Shown: positions 56,007 through 64,000, numbered from the stretch's first letter. The stretch: DNA of 64,000 nucleotides from JAENVU01 sp046598395 (GCA_046598395.1 JBKJIQ010000003.1:54034-118033); one strand, 5' to 3'. The notes: generated from the letters alone by a model not told the origin. Translations and numbers: made by a program.

Positions 56007-57731
56007 TCAGCGTCCTCCACGCTTGTCGGCCTCGGGGCCGAGGATCACGTCGCTATTGCTCGCGCCCGATGGGACCATCGGATACACCTTCTCGCGGTAG
56101 TCGGTCCGGAAGTCGATGACCACGGGGCGATCGTCCACCTCGTTGGCCTTCTCGATCGTGGGAACCACATCCTCGGGGGTGTCGACGCGAAACGCCACAC
56201 AGCCCATCGCCTCGGCCCACTTCACGTAGTCCGGCAGGTCGGGCGAGAGGTACACCTCGCTGTAACGCTCCTCGTAGAAGAGCTCCTGCCACTGGCGCAC
56301 CATGCCGAGGTACGCGTTGTTCAAGATCGCGATCTTCACCGGGATCTTCTCGGCGCTCGCGGTGACCATCTCCTGTGCCGTCATCTGGAAACAGCCATCA
56401 CCATCCACGGCCCACACCATCTTCTCGGGGCAACCGACCTTGGCGCCGATCGCGGCCGGCACGGCGAAGCCCATGGTTCCGAGGCCGCCGGAGTTCACCC
56501 ACGAGTAGGGCTGCTCGAAGCTCCAGTGCTGACTCGCCCACATCTGGTGTTGACCCACACCGGACGCCAGGATCGTGTCGACGGGCGTGTTCGCGCGCAA
56601 CTGTTCGATCACGTATTGCGGCTTGAGCGGGCCACCCTCGGGCTGGTCGTAGGCGAGCGGGTGCTCCACCTGCCAGCCCCTCACCGTGGCGCGCCAGTTC
56701 GTGAGGTCAGGCCATTCACGCTTGGCTTGATCGGCCTTGACCGCGACGGTGATGCGCTCGATCACGTTGCGGCAGTCGCCGACGATTGGCACGTCGGGCC
56801 GGCGGACCTTGCCGAGTTCGGCCGGGTCCACATCCACGTGAATGATCTTCGCGTCGGGCGCAAAGGCATCGACCCGGCCGGTCACGCGGTCGTCGAAACG
56901 TGCGCCGAGCGCGATGAGGAGGTCGGCCTGCTGCATCGCGGTGATCGCGGTGTAGTTGCCGTGCATGCCCGGCATACCGAGTGCGAGTTCATGGCTGTCG
57001 GGGAACGCACCGCGCGCCATCAAGGTGGTGACCACCGGGATTCCGGTGGCCTCCGCGAGTTCGCGCAACGCTTCGGCCGCGCGCGCCTTGAGGATTCCGC
57101 CGCCGGCGTAGATCACCGGACGCTGCGCCTCGCCGATGAGCTTGGCCGCGTCCTTGATCTGCTTCGGGTGGCCCTTGAGGTTCGGCTTGTAGCCGGGCAG
57201 GTCCACGCCCTCGGGCCACTCCCAGTCCATCGTCTGGTTCGCGATGTCCTTGGGGATATCCACGAGCACGGGACCCGGACGGCCGGTGGTGGCCACGTGG
57301 AATGCCTCGCGCACGATGCGCGGGATGTCCTGGGCGTCAGTGATCAACCAGTTGTGCTTCGTGATCGGCATGGTGATGCCCACGGTGTCGCACTCCTGAA
57401 ACGCGTCGGTCCCGATCACCGAATACGGCACCTGGCCGGTGATGACGACGATTGGAATCGAGTCCATGTAGGCGTCGGCCAACGGCGTGACGATGTTCGT
57501 GGCCGCCGGACCGCTCGTCACCATGGCCACCCCGGGACGACCGGTGGCGTGCGCGTAGCCCTCGGCCATGTGGCCCGCGCCCTGTTCGTGGCGCACGAGG
57601 ATGTGGCGGATCGACGAGTCGATCAGCGGGTCGTACACCGGCAGGATCGCGCCGCCGGGCAGCCCGAACATCACTTCGGTGCCTTCCATCTCCAGGCTGC
57701 GGATGAGCGCTTGGGCTCCGGTGAGTTTCAT
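56007..57731 (-). CDS. ilvB: acetolactate synthase large (catalytic) subunit
   Basis: 574 residues, ThDP/FAD enzyme condensing pyruvate or 2-oxobutyrate. Catalytic glutamate in V-R-H-E-Q-G-A-G-H-M-A, the FAD-binding L-L-I-A-L-G-A-R-F-D-D-R-V-T-G, and the ThDP motif V-D-G-D-G-C-F-Q-M with I-L-N-N-A are complete. The ATG at 57731 follows a CTGGAG ribosome site. First gene of ilvBNC. The 150-base leader contains an attenuator (57778-57871). Confidence 0.97.
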   Translation of the reverse strand: MKLTGAQALIRSLEMEGTEVMFGLPGGAILPVYDPLIDSSIRHILVRHEQGAGHMAEGYAHATGRPGVAMVTSGPAATNIVTPLADAYMDSIPIVVITGQVPYSVIGTDAFQECDTVGITMPITKHNWLITDAQDIPRIVREAFHVATTGRPGPVLVDIPKDIANQTMDWEWPEGVDLPGYKPNLKGHPKQIKDAAKLIGEAQRPVIYAGGGILKARAAEALRELAEATGIPVVTTLMARGAFPDSHELALGMPGMHGNYTAITAMQQADLLIALGARFDDRVTGRVDAFAPDAKIIHVDVDPAELGKVRRPDVPIVGDCRNVIERITVAVKADQAKREWPDLTNWRATVRGWQVEHPLAYDQPEGGPLKPQYVIEQLRANTPVDTILASGVGQHQMWASQHWSFEQPYSWVNSGGLGTMGFAVPAAIGAKVGCPEKMVWAVDGDGCFQMTAQEMVTASAEKIPVKIAILNNAYLGMVRQWQELFYEERYSEVYLSPDLPDYVKWAEAMGCVAFRVDTPEDVVPTIEKANEVDDRPVVIDFRTDYREKVYPMVPSGASNSDVILGPEADKRGGR

Positions 57732-57777
57732 GGGTGCTCCAGGGGAAAGGTCCGGATCGATTTCGGGTCCGGACGCG

Positions 57778-57802
57778 AAAAACCCCCCGCATGTGCGAGG
57801 GG
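57778..57802 (-). terminator. intrinsic terminator in the ilvB leader (attenuator)
   Basis: On the minus strand the leader reads CCCCTCGC-ACAT-GCGGGGGG followed by TTTTT, an 8-pair stem (one G-T pair) with a 4-base loop and a T-run. It ends 46 bases before the ilvB start codon and follows the leader peptide, so it should stop transcripts before the operon when branched-chain amino acids are plentiful. Confidence 0.85.
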
Positions 57803-57803
57803 C

Positions 57804-57834
57804 AGGCGTACGGACGCGAGAAAGCCGTACGCCT
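57804..57834 (-). promoter_or_regulatory. leader hairpin preceding the ilvB terminator
   Basis: Perfect 10-pair stem AGGCGTACGG/CCGTACGCCT with an 11-base loop. It begins in the stop codon of the leader peptide and ends one base before the terminator stem. It is placed to act as the pause or alternative structure of the attenuator. The exact mutually exclusive pairing with the terminator is not resolved by eye. Confidence 0.7.
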
Positions 57835-57871
57835 AAGTAACTACTACGAGGAGTTCGGCGGTCCGGTTCAT
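57833..57871 (-). CDS. ilvB leader peptide (MNRTAELLVVVT)
   Basis: ATG 57871 opens a 12-residue peptide with Leu-Leu-Val-Val-Val near its end, then Thr and TAG. Five consecutive regulatory codons (CTC CTC GTA GTA GTT) just before a hairpin-terminator are the signature of ribosome-mediated attenuation of branched-chain amino acid operons, known in actinobacteria and enterobacteria. No ribosome site is seen, and the promoter spacing suggests a leaderless start at the ATG. Stalling on scarce Leu or Val should favour read-through into ilvB. Confidence 0.85.
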   Translation of the reverse strand: MNRTAELLVVVT

Positions 57872-57880
57872 GAGGACGGA

Positions 57881-57909
57881 AGTATCGTCGCTTCGGCGCC
57901 GCGAATCAA
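57881..57909 (-). promoter_or_regulatory. promoter of the ilvBNC operon
   Basis: On the minus strand TTGATT (57904-57909) and GATACT (57881-57886) are separated by exactly 17 bases. The expected start, about seven bases beyond the -10 box, falls within a few bases of the leader peptide ATG (57871), giving a leaderless leader mRNA. No second candidate of this quality was seen in the region. Confidence 0.65.
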
Positions 57910-58126
57910 GTCTTTCTCGGATCAGCCCGTCGTGTGGACCCGACGAGTCACCGGGGACCAGCGTCTGGGGCGCGTCAACCGCCCTCGATGCCGGCAACTA
58001 TGGCCGAGGGGATTCGGGCAAGTTCCACCTCGGTACATGGCGTTCCCTCCATGAGAGCAACAAAAACCAAATCTTCGTCTTCTTGCGAATAGGCATGTGC
58101 AGAGAGATGTATGCAGCCGCCGGCCG

Positions 58127-59412
58127 TCAACGTGAGATGGTGTTTGTTGCCGCGCCGGCCTTCAAGGTCAACAGGCGATTGGTGATCGGCTCGTAGGTCA
58201 ACGCCCGCGTCAACGCGAGCGGCGTTGGACCGCCGAGGGTCTGACCCGTCAACAACCCTTGCGAGTTGTAGGTGGAGCCATTCACGTACGTACCACTCGG
58301 ACTGGTGAGCGTGGCCGCGATCCCTGCGTTGCTGAATCCCGCGGTGACGGTCTCGCCTGCGCTGCCGTTCGGGCCGCCGGGCAACGTGACTGACTTCTGG
58401 TGACCGGCAAGGTCGTACGCCGCGCCGAAGACGTACGTGCCAGCGAGGCCCGTTGCCGAGTTCGGTACCGTGACCTGCGAACTCGTCGGACGGTTCTTGG
58501 TGTCGTAAGCGAGCGCGGTCTGGGTATAGGCGTTGCCGGACTGGTCGTAACTCGTTGCGTCGTGTGCCAGGCCAAGTTGGCCGGGCGCGTCATAGGTCGC
58601 GTGCGAGAGGTGCACCGTCTTCGCGAGGTCACCCGACGTGTCGGTCGGACGATGCAGCGCGTCGTAGTCGGTCAACACCACTTGACCGCGAGCATCAACT
58701 TGGCTGGTCTGCTTACCGATCGGGTCGTAGCCGAACGACCACGTACCCGTGTCGGGGTCGATGGAGCCGGTCTTACGCCCGCCAAGGTCGTACGTGGTGT
58801 GGGTCTGATTGCCCACAGCATCACCGATGTCGGTGAGCCGATTCATCGTGTCGTACGTACAGTTCGTGGTCGCGTTTCCGGTCTGCGCGTTGTACTCGAG
58901 CACCGTGGCGAGGTTCCCGAAACCGTCGGTCGCTCGCTAGGTGTTCCCACCAGTGGGAGGGTACGAGAACGTGGACCATTGGTCGTAAGCGGTCTGGTTC
59001 GTGATCTTCGCAGTGCTCGCGGACCGCAGAATGTCCTTGGTCGTGCGTCCGAGTTCGTCGAAGCTGTACACGTGGTACGACACGCCGGCGAAACCGTTCG
59101 TTGCCGTTGCCGTGGCGGTGGTCCAACCGGGCGCGGCGTACGCGATCATCGGCTGGTGCTCTCGAACGGCGCCGACACCTGGTACGCGCGGCCCGATGCA
59201 TCAAACGCAGTCGCCGCGCGCACACTCACCCCCGAGGGTGTGGGCGATAGGGAAGAGGACTGCACCTTGCGCCCGAGACCATCGAGGAAGTCGTAGCTCG
59301 TGAGCCACACACTGGAGGCCTGCTTCTGCTCGGTCTTCACCACGCTCGGAGGACTGCCGCCCGCCCCGCCACCCCACGGGTAATAGGAGTACTTCCGCGC
59401 GGGTATCGCTCT
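58127..59412 (-). pseudogene. Rhs/YD-repeat protein remnant
   Basis: Read leftwards, three frame pieces together give a run of YD-type repeats. They include Y-D-F-L-D-G-L-G-R-K-V-Q, Y-S-F-D-E-L-G-R-T-T-K-D, C-T-Y-D-T-M-N-R-L-T-D-I-G-D-A-V-G-N, T-Y-D-L-G-G-R-K-T-G-S-I-D-P, F-G-Y-D-P-I-G-K-Q-T and Y-D-A-L-H-R-P-T. A frameshift near 59146 and an in-frame TAG at 58937-58939 break it. No signal peptide start and no C-terminal toxin tip remain; the last piece ends at 58127 after S-R. YD-repeat proteins form cages around secreted toxins; this copy is dead. Confidence 0.85.
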
Positions 59413-59440
59413 TTAAAGGCTGTTTATGACTTTCGGGAAG

Positions 59441-59720
59441 TTTCCTCACGGCGTGTGAACTGGGTTGGGCAACGTTGCGGATCTGAGGATTCCAGATACG
59501 CACTGCATCGACGCGTCTGTTCAACGGCGCGAATCCTTTCTCGGATCGGCCCGCGCGATGACCACGAATTCGCCGTCGCCCTGACCGATGGGTTCACGAT
59601 TCCAGCCCCCATAGATCTGCTCGACGGTGAACTTGGCGGCGCGCAGCGATTCGCGTAGTTCGTCCGCTGATCGGAACCGGAGCGTTGCCCTGCTGACGAG
59701 CTCGGCGTGATCCGGGAACC
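59441..59720. repeat. duplicated segment, copy A (methyltransferase 3' end)
   Basis: This stretch matches 61060-61340 almost base for base, including non-coding sequence beyond the stop codon (CGGGAAGTTTCCTCACGG and a GGGTTGGGCAACGTTGCGG block). The duplicated tract continues leftwards in gene terms to about 60019, where the copies diverge by a deletion. Confidence 0.85.
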
Positions 59721-60189
59721 GGTAGTGAATCGCGAAACTCACCGTGTCGTGCTCCACCGCGGTCACCTCGGTCCACTCCTGCACCACGCGACCGTCGGGC
59801 AAGGTCACGCTCCGCCGGCGGTAGGTGGACCACCGTTCCCATTTGCGCGCGTCCGGGTCGCGCGTGTCGAAGACGAGGTGGCGGCCGGGGACGAGCGCTC
59901 GGTGTACGTCGGCGATCGTGCGCACTGAGGCCCAGCGCGAGCCGACCGGTTCCGCAGCCGAGATCGAGGACGCGGGCTGCGGGCGTTTCGTTGGCCACCG
60001 CGACGAAGTCGTGATCTCGAACCCGTCTGCGGCGGCGCCGCGGACGCCCCAACCTGGGGGCACCCATCCGTATCGATCCATATGCTCCGCAACGGCCGAA
60101 CGCACGTCTTCGGTGAACTTCACAGGTGGACCGTCCAAGGCTGCGACGAACGTCCAGTCAACCCGCTGCTCCCAAACCAGCACTCTCAT
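59521..60189 (-). pseudogene. decayed SAM-dependent methyltransferase copy fused to an unrelated start
   Basis: The C-terminal half (D-T-R-D-P-D-A-R-K-W-E-R-W through the end P-R-K-D-S-R-R) matches the intact methyltransferase at 61148-61903. The SAM motif A-R-V-L-D-L-G-C-G-T-G-R-L-A-L-G-L is still present around 59925-59990 but in a different frame. About 50 residues between motif I and H-R-A-L-V are deleted. Upstream, an unrelated piece (M-R-V-L-V-W-E-Q-R-V-D-W-T-F and Y-G-W-V-P-P-G-W) from ATG 60189 joins in frame. The open 223-codon frame is therefore a chimera unlikely to make an active enzyme. Confidence 0.8.
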
Positions 60190-60305
60190 AGCGCGCGGAC
60201 CACCAAACGGGGGCAGGCCAGGTGAACGCGTGTGCTCGTGCGCTCGAGCAGTGGCGAGATCGGGCACGGCAGGGAGTCTTCCACGCCGCAGGACAGCTCG
60301 AACAT

Positions 60306-60710
60306 TTACGGGATGAGTTCGAACGCGTCGCAGTGAGCGGGACGCACGACCGCGAAGTCTCGGTGATTATGGGTCGCGATGTCGGTGAGATTCAGCCGTT
60401 CCGCGATCGCGATGATCGACGCGTCCACGAACCCAAGACCGAGGTCTGCATACTGGCGGATCAGTTCAATCGAACGTTGGGAGTCGACGAGTCGGAGATC
60501 TTGGATCTGGAACCGATCGCTGGTCACGAGGGCCAGGAACCGCGCCTCCGCGTCGGGACCCAATCTCGTCTCAATCATCCATGCCGTCTCTGTGATCACC
60601 GGTGCGGCGACCGCAAGGTCACGGCCGCGCAGAACGTCGGCCGAAGCAATGTGGTGAGGCTCGTCTCGGTCCGCGGCCGCGACGAAGATTCCGGTGTCGA
60701 TGAGTAGCAC
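60306..60710 (-). CDS. PIN-domain toxin (VapC), intact paralogue
   Basis: 134 residues from GTG 60710, 7 bases after the antitoxin stop. Asp5 in L-L-I-D-T-G-I-F-V-A-A-A-D is the first catalytic acid, T-E-T-A-W-M-I-E-T-R carries the glutamate, and G-F-V-D-A-S-I-I-A-I-A-E-R and N-H-R-D-F-A-V-V-R-P complete the PIN site. It is collinear with the frameshifted gene at 36441-36850 and shares the C-terminal F-E-L-I-P. Confidence 0.9.
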   Translation of the reverse strand: MLLIDTGIFVAAADRDEPHHIASADVLRGRDLAVAAPVITETAWMIETRLGPDAEARFLALVTSDRFQIQDLRLVDSQRSIELIRQYADLGLGFVDASIIAIAERLNLTDIATHNHRDFAVVRPAHCDAFELIP

Positions 60711-60717
60711 CGTGGAC

Positions 60718-60954
60718 TCAGATGCCTTCGGCGTACTTCTTCGCGGCGAGTTCTCGGCGTTCGCGGTGAATGTCGAACGGTTCGGTGCGACCCGACGCAC
60801 CACACCCGATGAACGCTGCGAGTGCGTCGTCGGTGTCGGCCGGGAGCTGCGCGGCGAACTCCGCGATCACGGTGTCGATCGTGACACCGCGGCGAGCGGC
60901 TTCAGCTTCGAGGCGGGCGAGCAGCCCAGCCTCAAGTTCGACGGTGACGGACAT
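60718..60954 (-). CDS. VapB-like antitoxin
   Basis: 78 residues from ATG 60954. S-V-T-V-E-L-E-A-G-L-L-A-R-L-E-A-E-A-A-R-R-G-V-T-I-D parallels the antitoxin at 36887-37096. The tail (E-P-F-D-I-H-R-E-R-R-E-L-A-A-K-K-Y-A-E) is longer and different, consistent with fitting its own toxin. It should bind the toxin and repress its own promoter. Confidence 0.8.
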   Translation of the reverse strand: MSVTVELEAGLLARLEAEAARRGVTIDTVIAEFAAQLPADTDDALAAFIGCGASGRTEPFDIHRERRELAAKKYAEGI

Positions 60955-61059
60955 GTCCCCAAGTGTAGAAACCCGCCTGCGACCATCCGTCCCGCGTTCA
61001 GGATCGGTACCCGCGGGAAGTCGATCGTGCCCTTCACGGGGACACCTAGCTTTTTGTGA

Positions 61060-61340
61060 CTCTCGGGAAGTTTCCTCACGGGTCTGGACCGGGTTGGGCA
61101 ACGTTGCGGTCTGGGGATTCAGATACGCACTGCATCGACGCGTGTGTTCAACGGCGCGAATCCTTTCTCGGATCGGCCCGCGCGATGACCACGAATTCGC
61201 CGTCGCCGTGGCCGATGGGTTCACGATTCCAGCCCCCATAGATCTGCTCGACGGTGAACTTGGCGGCGCGCAGCGATTCGCTTAGTTCGTCCGCCGATCG
61301 GAACCGGAGCGTGGCTGTGCTAACGAGCTCGCCGTGATCG
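61060..61340. repeat. duplicated segment, copy B (intact methyltransferase 3' end)
   Basis: Counterpart of 59441-59720. It includes the last 60 codons of the intact methyltransferase and about 85 bases beyond its stop. The non-coding match shows a DNA-level duplication rather than two independent acquisitions. Confidence 0.85.
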
Positions 61341-61903
61341 GGAAACTCATAGTGAATCGCGAAACTCACCGTGTCGTCCTCGACCGCGGTGACCTCCGTG
61401 CGCTCCTGCACGACGCGACCGTCGGGCAAGGTCACGCTCCGCTGACGGTCGGTGTCCCACCTTTCCCATGCCCGGTCCGACGGGTCGCGCGCGTCGAACA
61501 CGAGCCGCCCGCCAAGCACGAGCGCGCGTCGGAGGTCGGCCAGCACCCGCCCCCACTCGTGGTCGGTGACGAAGAACTGCGCAACGTGACTCGTCATCAC
61601 CGCTAGGTCGAACTCATCTGCACCGAGTAGTGCCGACGTGCCCTCGGCCCACGTCACCCTCTCCGCTCCGGGCTTGGCGCGGGCTGCGTCGAGTGATGCG
61701 CTCGCGGGATCGACGCCAGTGACCGAGTGACCGTGCGTACTGAGGCCCAACGCAAGCCGGCCCGTTCCGCACCCGAGGTCGAGGACGCGGGCACCGGGAG
61801 TTTCGTCAGCCACCGCGACGAAGAAGTCGTCGTCGCGCGACCACGGGCACTCCGCGTCGTAGACGGCGACGAGGCGCGGGTCGTTGAACTCGGCATGATG
61901 CAT
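61148..61903 (-). CDS. class I SAM-dependent methyltransferase
   Basis: 251 residues from ATG 61903. Motif I is A-R-V-L-D-L-G-C-G-T-G-R-L-A-L-G-L, the acidic ribose contact is in V-T-G-V-D-P-A, and D-L-A-V-M-T-S-H-V-A-Q-F-F is motif II/post-I. The C-terminal half holds the substrate-binding strands (F-A-I-H-Y-E-F-P-D-H). It is a small-molecule methyltransferase of type 11/25; the acceptor is unknown. A broken copy lies at 59521-60189. The gene sits 13 bases after the hydrolase-cyclase gene on the same strand. Confidence 0.88.
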   Translation of the reverse strand: MHHAEFNDPRLVAVYDAECPWSRDDDFFVAVADETPGARVLDLGCGTGRLALGLSTHGHSVTGVDPASASLDAARAKPGAERVTWAEGTSALLGADEFDLAVMTSHVAQFFVTDHEWGRVLADLRRALVLGGRLVFDARDPSDRAWERWDTDRQRSVTLPDGRVVQERTEVTAVEDDTVSFAIHYEFPDHGELVSTATLRFRSADELSESLRAAKFTVEQIYGGWNREPIGHGDGEFVVIARADPRKDSRR

Positions 61904-61916
61904 CAGAACCGCGCGA

Positions 61917-63278
61917 TCAACGGACGGCGAAGAGCTTCCAGTTACCGTCGATGCCCTTCAGTGCATACTCGCCGCGCTCGTCGAAGCCTGCAGCACCACC
62001 GAGCATCATGTCCCGGACGGTCGAGGAGACCCACAGCTCACCGTCGGCCGCGGCCTGCTCGACCCGCGCCGCGAGGTTCACCGCAATGCCGGAGATGTCG
62101 CCGTCGTCGTGGACCTCGATCTCGCCCGCGTGCACGCCGGCGCGGATCGGCAGGTCGATCGCCGAGAGCTCACGACACAGGTCGATGCCACACCCGACGC
62201 CTTGGGACGGGACGTCAAAGATCACGAGCAAGCCGTCGCCGGTGCTCTTCACCACCCGACCGTTGTGTTGCTCGACGATCTTGCGGGCGATCACGTCGTG
62301 CTGGTCGAGGATCTCCCGCCAGGCGGTGTCGCCGAGCGTGGCCGACCGATGGGTCGAGCCGACGATGTCGGTGAAGAGCACCGTCGCGAACCGGCGGGTG
62401 GTGATCGGCTCCGGCACAGTGCCGGTGCAGAACTCGACCATGACGTCGTTCATCTCGCGCCAGGTAGGCATCACCCAGCAGAAGTGGTCGTCGCCGGGGA
62501 TCTCGACGTAACGCGCCCCCGGGATCACGTCCGCGAGCACCCGGCCACCCGCAACGTTGCACACCCGGTCGCCTTTCACGTGCATGACCAGTGTCGGCGC
62601 GGTGATGCGCTCGGCGGCATCGCCGGCGTCGAGCCCCATGATGCTGTGCACCTGGCGCTCGATATCACGCGGACTGGCCGACAGGCGTTCGAGCCGGCCA
62701 CCCCACCGCACGAAGGATTCGTTCTCGCTCTGGCTCGGCACGAACCAGTCGACGAAGTACTGCGGCTCCTCCCCCCAGGTGCGCACGAGATGGTCGAAGC
62801 GCTCGGTGATCTCCGTCGACGGCAGCATCGGCGGGTCACCGGGCTCGACTCGGTCGAACATCCGCGACCAGTAGCGCGGCGACGGCATCGTGTCGATCAG
62901 GATCACGTGGTCCACGCGCTGGGGATAGTTGGCCGCGAAGAGCTGGCTCATCAAGCCGCCTTCGGACAGGCCGAGGAGGTGGGTCCGCTCCCAGCCGAGC
63001 GCGTCCATCACCGTCACGATGTCGCCGATGCGCTGCTCGAGGGTCGGCATCTCATCGGGCCGATCGGAGAGGCCGACGCCCCGCTTGTCGAAATGCGCAC
63101 ATGTCATGTACCGGCCGAGGTACTCGTCGACGCGCTGCCAGTACTCGTGTTCCCAACCGACCTCGATGTTCGAGATCAATGCCGGGACGATCAACAGCGG
63201 CGGTCCGGAGCCCCATTGCTGGTAGGCGAGCCGGAGCCCGTCGGCGGTCCGCGCGTAATGGGTTTCGGGTACCTGCAC
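61917..63278 (-). CDS. alpha/beta-hydrolase fused to class III adenylate/guanylate cyclase
   Basis: 453 residues. Residues 1 to about 280 are an alpha/beta-hydrolase with the nucleophile in G-L-S-E-G-G (Ser105), F-D-K-R-G-V-G-L-S-D as the cap-side strand, and G-D-D-H-F-C as the histidine region. Residues about 288-453 are a class III cyclase: T-V-L-F-T-D-I-V-G-S-T (first metal Asp), K-S-T-G-D-G-L-L-V-I-F (second metal Asp), R-A-G-V-H-A-G-E-I and V-N-L-A-A-R-V. Such fusions are found in mycobacteria and relatives, where the hydrolase half may sense a small ligand that controls cAMP synthesis (inference). Confidence 0.92.
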   Translation of the reverse strand: MQVPETHYARTADGLRLAYQQWGSGPPLLIVPALISNIEVGWEHEYWQRVDEYLGRYMTCAHFDKRGVGLSDRPDEMPTLEQRIGDIVTVMDALGWERTHLLGLSEGGLMSQLFAANYPQRVDHVILIDTMPSPRYWSRMFDRVEPGDPPMLPSTEITERFDHLVRTWGEEPQYFVDWFVPSQSENESFVRWGGRLERLSASPRDIERQVHSIMGLDAGDAAERITAPTLVMHVKGDRVCNVAGGRVLADVIPGARYVEIPGDDHFCWVMPTWREMNDVMVEFCTGTVPEPITTRRFATVLFTDIVGSTHRSATLGDTAWREILDQHDVIARKIVEQHNGRVVKSTGDGLLVIFDVPSQGVGCGIDLCRELSAIDLPIRAGVHAGEIEVHDDGDISGIAVNLAARVEQAAADGELWVSSTVRDMMLGGAAGFDERGEYALKGIDGNWKLFAVR

Positions 63279-63317
63279 CGACGCATCCTCGCATAGCCGC
63301 AGGCACGGCGTCCCGGG

Positions 63318-64000
63318 TCACCGGTCGCGGCGAGCGAACTCCTCGAAGCGGGCACGCGCCCGGGCGGCATCGTCGATGTCGAAGTACTCCATACGTGCGA
63401 TCAACCCATGCGCATCGATCGCAACCACGGAGTACCAGGCCCAGTCGGCGGCCACGCCATCGGTCGACGTCCCGACCTGGTCGACCACGGCGAGCACGGC
63501 GGGTCCCGACACCTCGATCGCCCGGACGATCGCGACGACGTCGGGGACCTGGACGACGAGGGCCTGCAGCGCTCCGATCAGATGCTGCTTGCCGGTGGCC
63601 GGTGGGAACCCGAGCCGCCGGTGGTCGACCACGTCGACGTCCGGCGCGAGCACGGCGTCGAGCTCGCGCCAGCGTCGGTGGTTGAGACCGGCACCGACCA
63701 GGAGGACCTGACGCACGGAATGGGTGAGGGTGCCGGAGCGCGCGTAACGGAGCTCCAGCTCGTCGAGCGCGGGGACCAGTGCGTCGGCATCGAACAGCGT
63801 GATCGCCGCCATCCGGCCGTCGGCCTGCGACTCGATCACGACGAGCATTTCGAGTTCGAAGCCGGTCGCGGACCGGTACACCTGTCGGACCAGGACCAGG
63901 TGTTCGCCGCGTGACGCCAGCTCGATTTGGTCGAGCGTCTCGAAACCGACATCGGCGAAGCCCCGGAAGAGTTCCCCTACCTCTGCGCCGACCGCGCGAT
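63318..64000 (-). CDS. C-terminal part of a large protein, SnoaL-like tail, cut by window edge
   Basis: The frame is open from the stop at 63318 to the window edge, about 226 residues, with no start that clearly begins a domain (GTG 63881 is inside it). The last 110 residues resemble a SnoaL/NTF2-like domain: L-L-V-G-A-G-L-N-H-R-R-W, V-D-V-V-D-H-R-R-L-G-F and M-E-Y-F-D-I-D-D-A. The preceding part has E-L-E-M-L-V-V-I-E and I-T-L-F-D-A-D-A-L. Such tails end large LuxR/BTAD regulators and cyclase-type proteins in actinobacteria; which one cannot be decided here. It is 39 bases upstream of the cyclase gene. Confidence 0.6.
   Translation of the reverse strand, partial: RAVGAEVGELFRGFADVGFETLDQIELASRGEHLVLVRQVYRSATGFELEMLVVIESQADGRMAAITLFDADALVPALDELELRYARSGTLTHSVRQVLLVGAGLNHRRWRELDAVLAPDVDVVDHRRLGFPPATGKQHLIGALQALVVQVPDVVAIVRAIEVSGPAVLAVVDQVGTSTDGVAADWAWYSVVAIDAHGLIARMEYFDIDDAARARARFEEFARRDR

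Noticed and set aside
55947..57836. 629-codon open frame on the plus strand opposite ilvB
   Set aside because: Shadow of ilvB; composition is repetitive His/Val/Arg and matches no family.
59521..60189. Intact methyltransferase
   Set aside because: The SAM motif is out of frame and about 50 codons are missing compared with the copy at 61148-61903.

Overview
High-GC chromosomal DNA of an actinobacterium, most likely of the Acidimicrobiia type (inference; no rRNA gene is present to settle it). The hallmarks are F420-type luciferase-like oxidoreductases, mycothiol-associated DinB/MDMPI-fold proteins, DUF2510 membrane proteins, a PaaX regulator, RskA-like anti-sigma logic, many GTG starts and many 4-base ATGA/GTGA gene overlaps. 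No tRNA, rRNA, CRISPR array, insertion sequence or phage gene was recognised. Coding density is very high: no gene-free stretch exceeds 300 bases.

Layout. 1-8 kb is housekeeping: an edge-truncated aminotransferase, a cupin, a branched-chain amino acid dehydrogenase, msrB, a two-component system running into ribB, an ArsR/SRPBCC pair with a palindrome at its start, a YhhN protein and pdxH. 8-16.5 kb holds accessory metabolism (VOC protein, CaiB CoA-transferase, hydrolase, LLM oxidoreductase), an EamA-like transporter, a glycolipid glycosyltransferase with a degenerate deacetylase-like tail next to an intact deacetylase, and a UbiA prenyltransferase. 16.5-21 kb is the most unusual part: a flavin reductase divergent from two overlapping genes, each starting with a Rieske [2Fe-2S] domain, one fused to an FMN/[3Fe-4S] glutamate-synthase-like domain and the other to a pyruvate-oxidase-like ThDP enzyme. 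21-28 kb carries an ECF sigma/zinc anti-sigma pair, a CoA-transferase, a second LLM enzyme and a P450.

28-46 kb contains a VapBC pair, a nuclease/phosphatase, PaaX divergent from a desaturase, a methylthioadenosine salvage pair, an MFS exporter with a crotonase, a frameshifted VapC with its antitoxin, a D-threonine-aldolase-like enzyme, three tandem amidases and a two-gene AtuA. 46-58 kb has a large Lhr-type helicase, an ECF sigma factor with an apparently soluble anti-sigma/MDMPI fusion, a frameshifted DUF2510 gene, DegV, plsY and ilvBNC. The ilv operon (ilvB-ilvN-ilvC, leftward) has a readable attenuator: a promoter, a 12-residue leader peptide with a Leu-Leu-Val-Val-Val run, a hairpin and an intrinsic terminator before ilvB.

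58-64 kb is a decayed, recombined zone: an Rhs/YD-repeat remnant, a decayed copy of a methyltransferase whose intact copy lies 1.6 kb away, a second VapBC pair paralogous to the one near 36.5 kb, an alpha/beta-hydrolase fused to an adenylate cyclase, and an edge-truncated gene.
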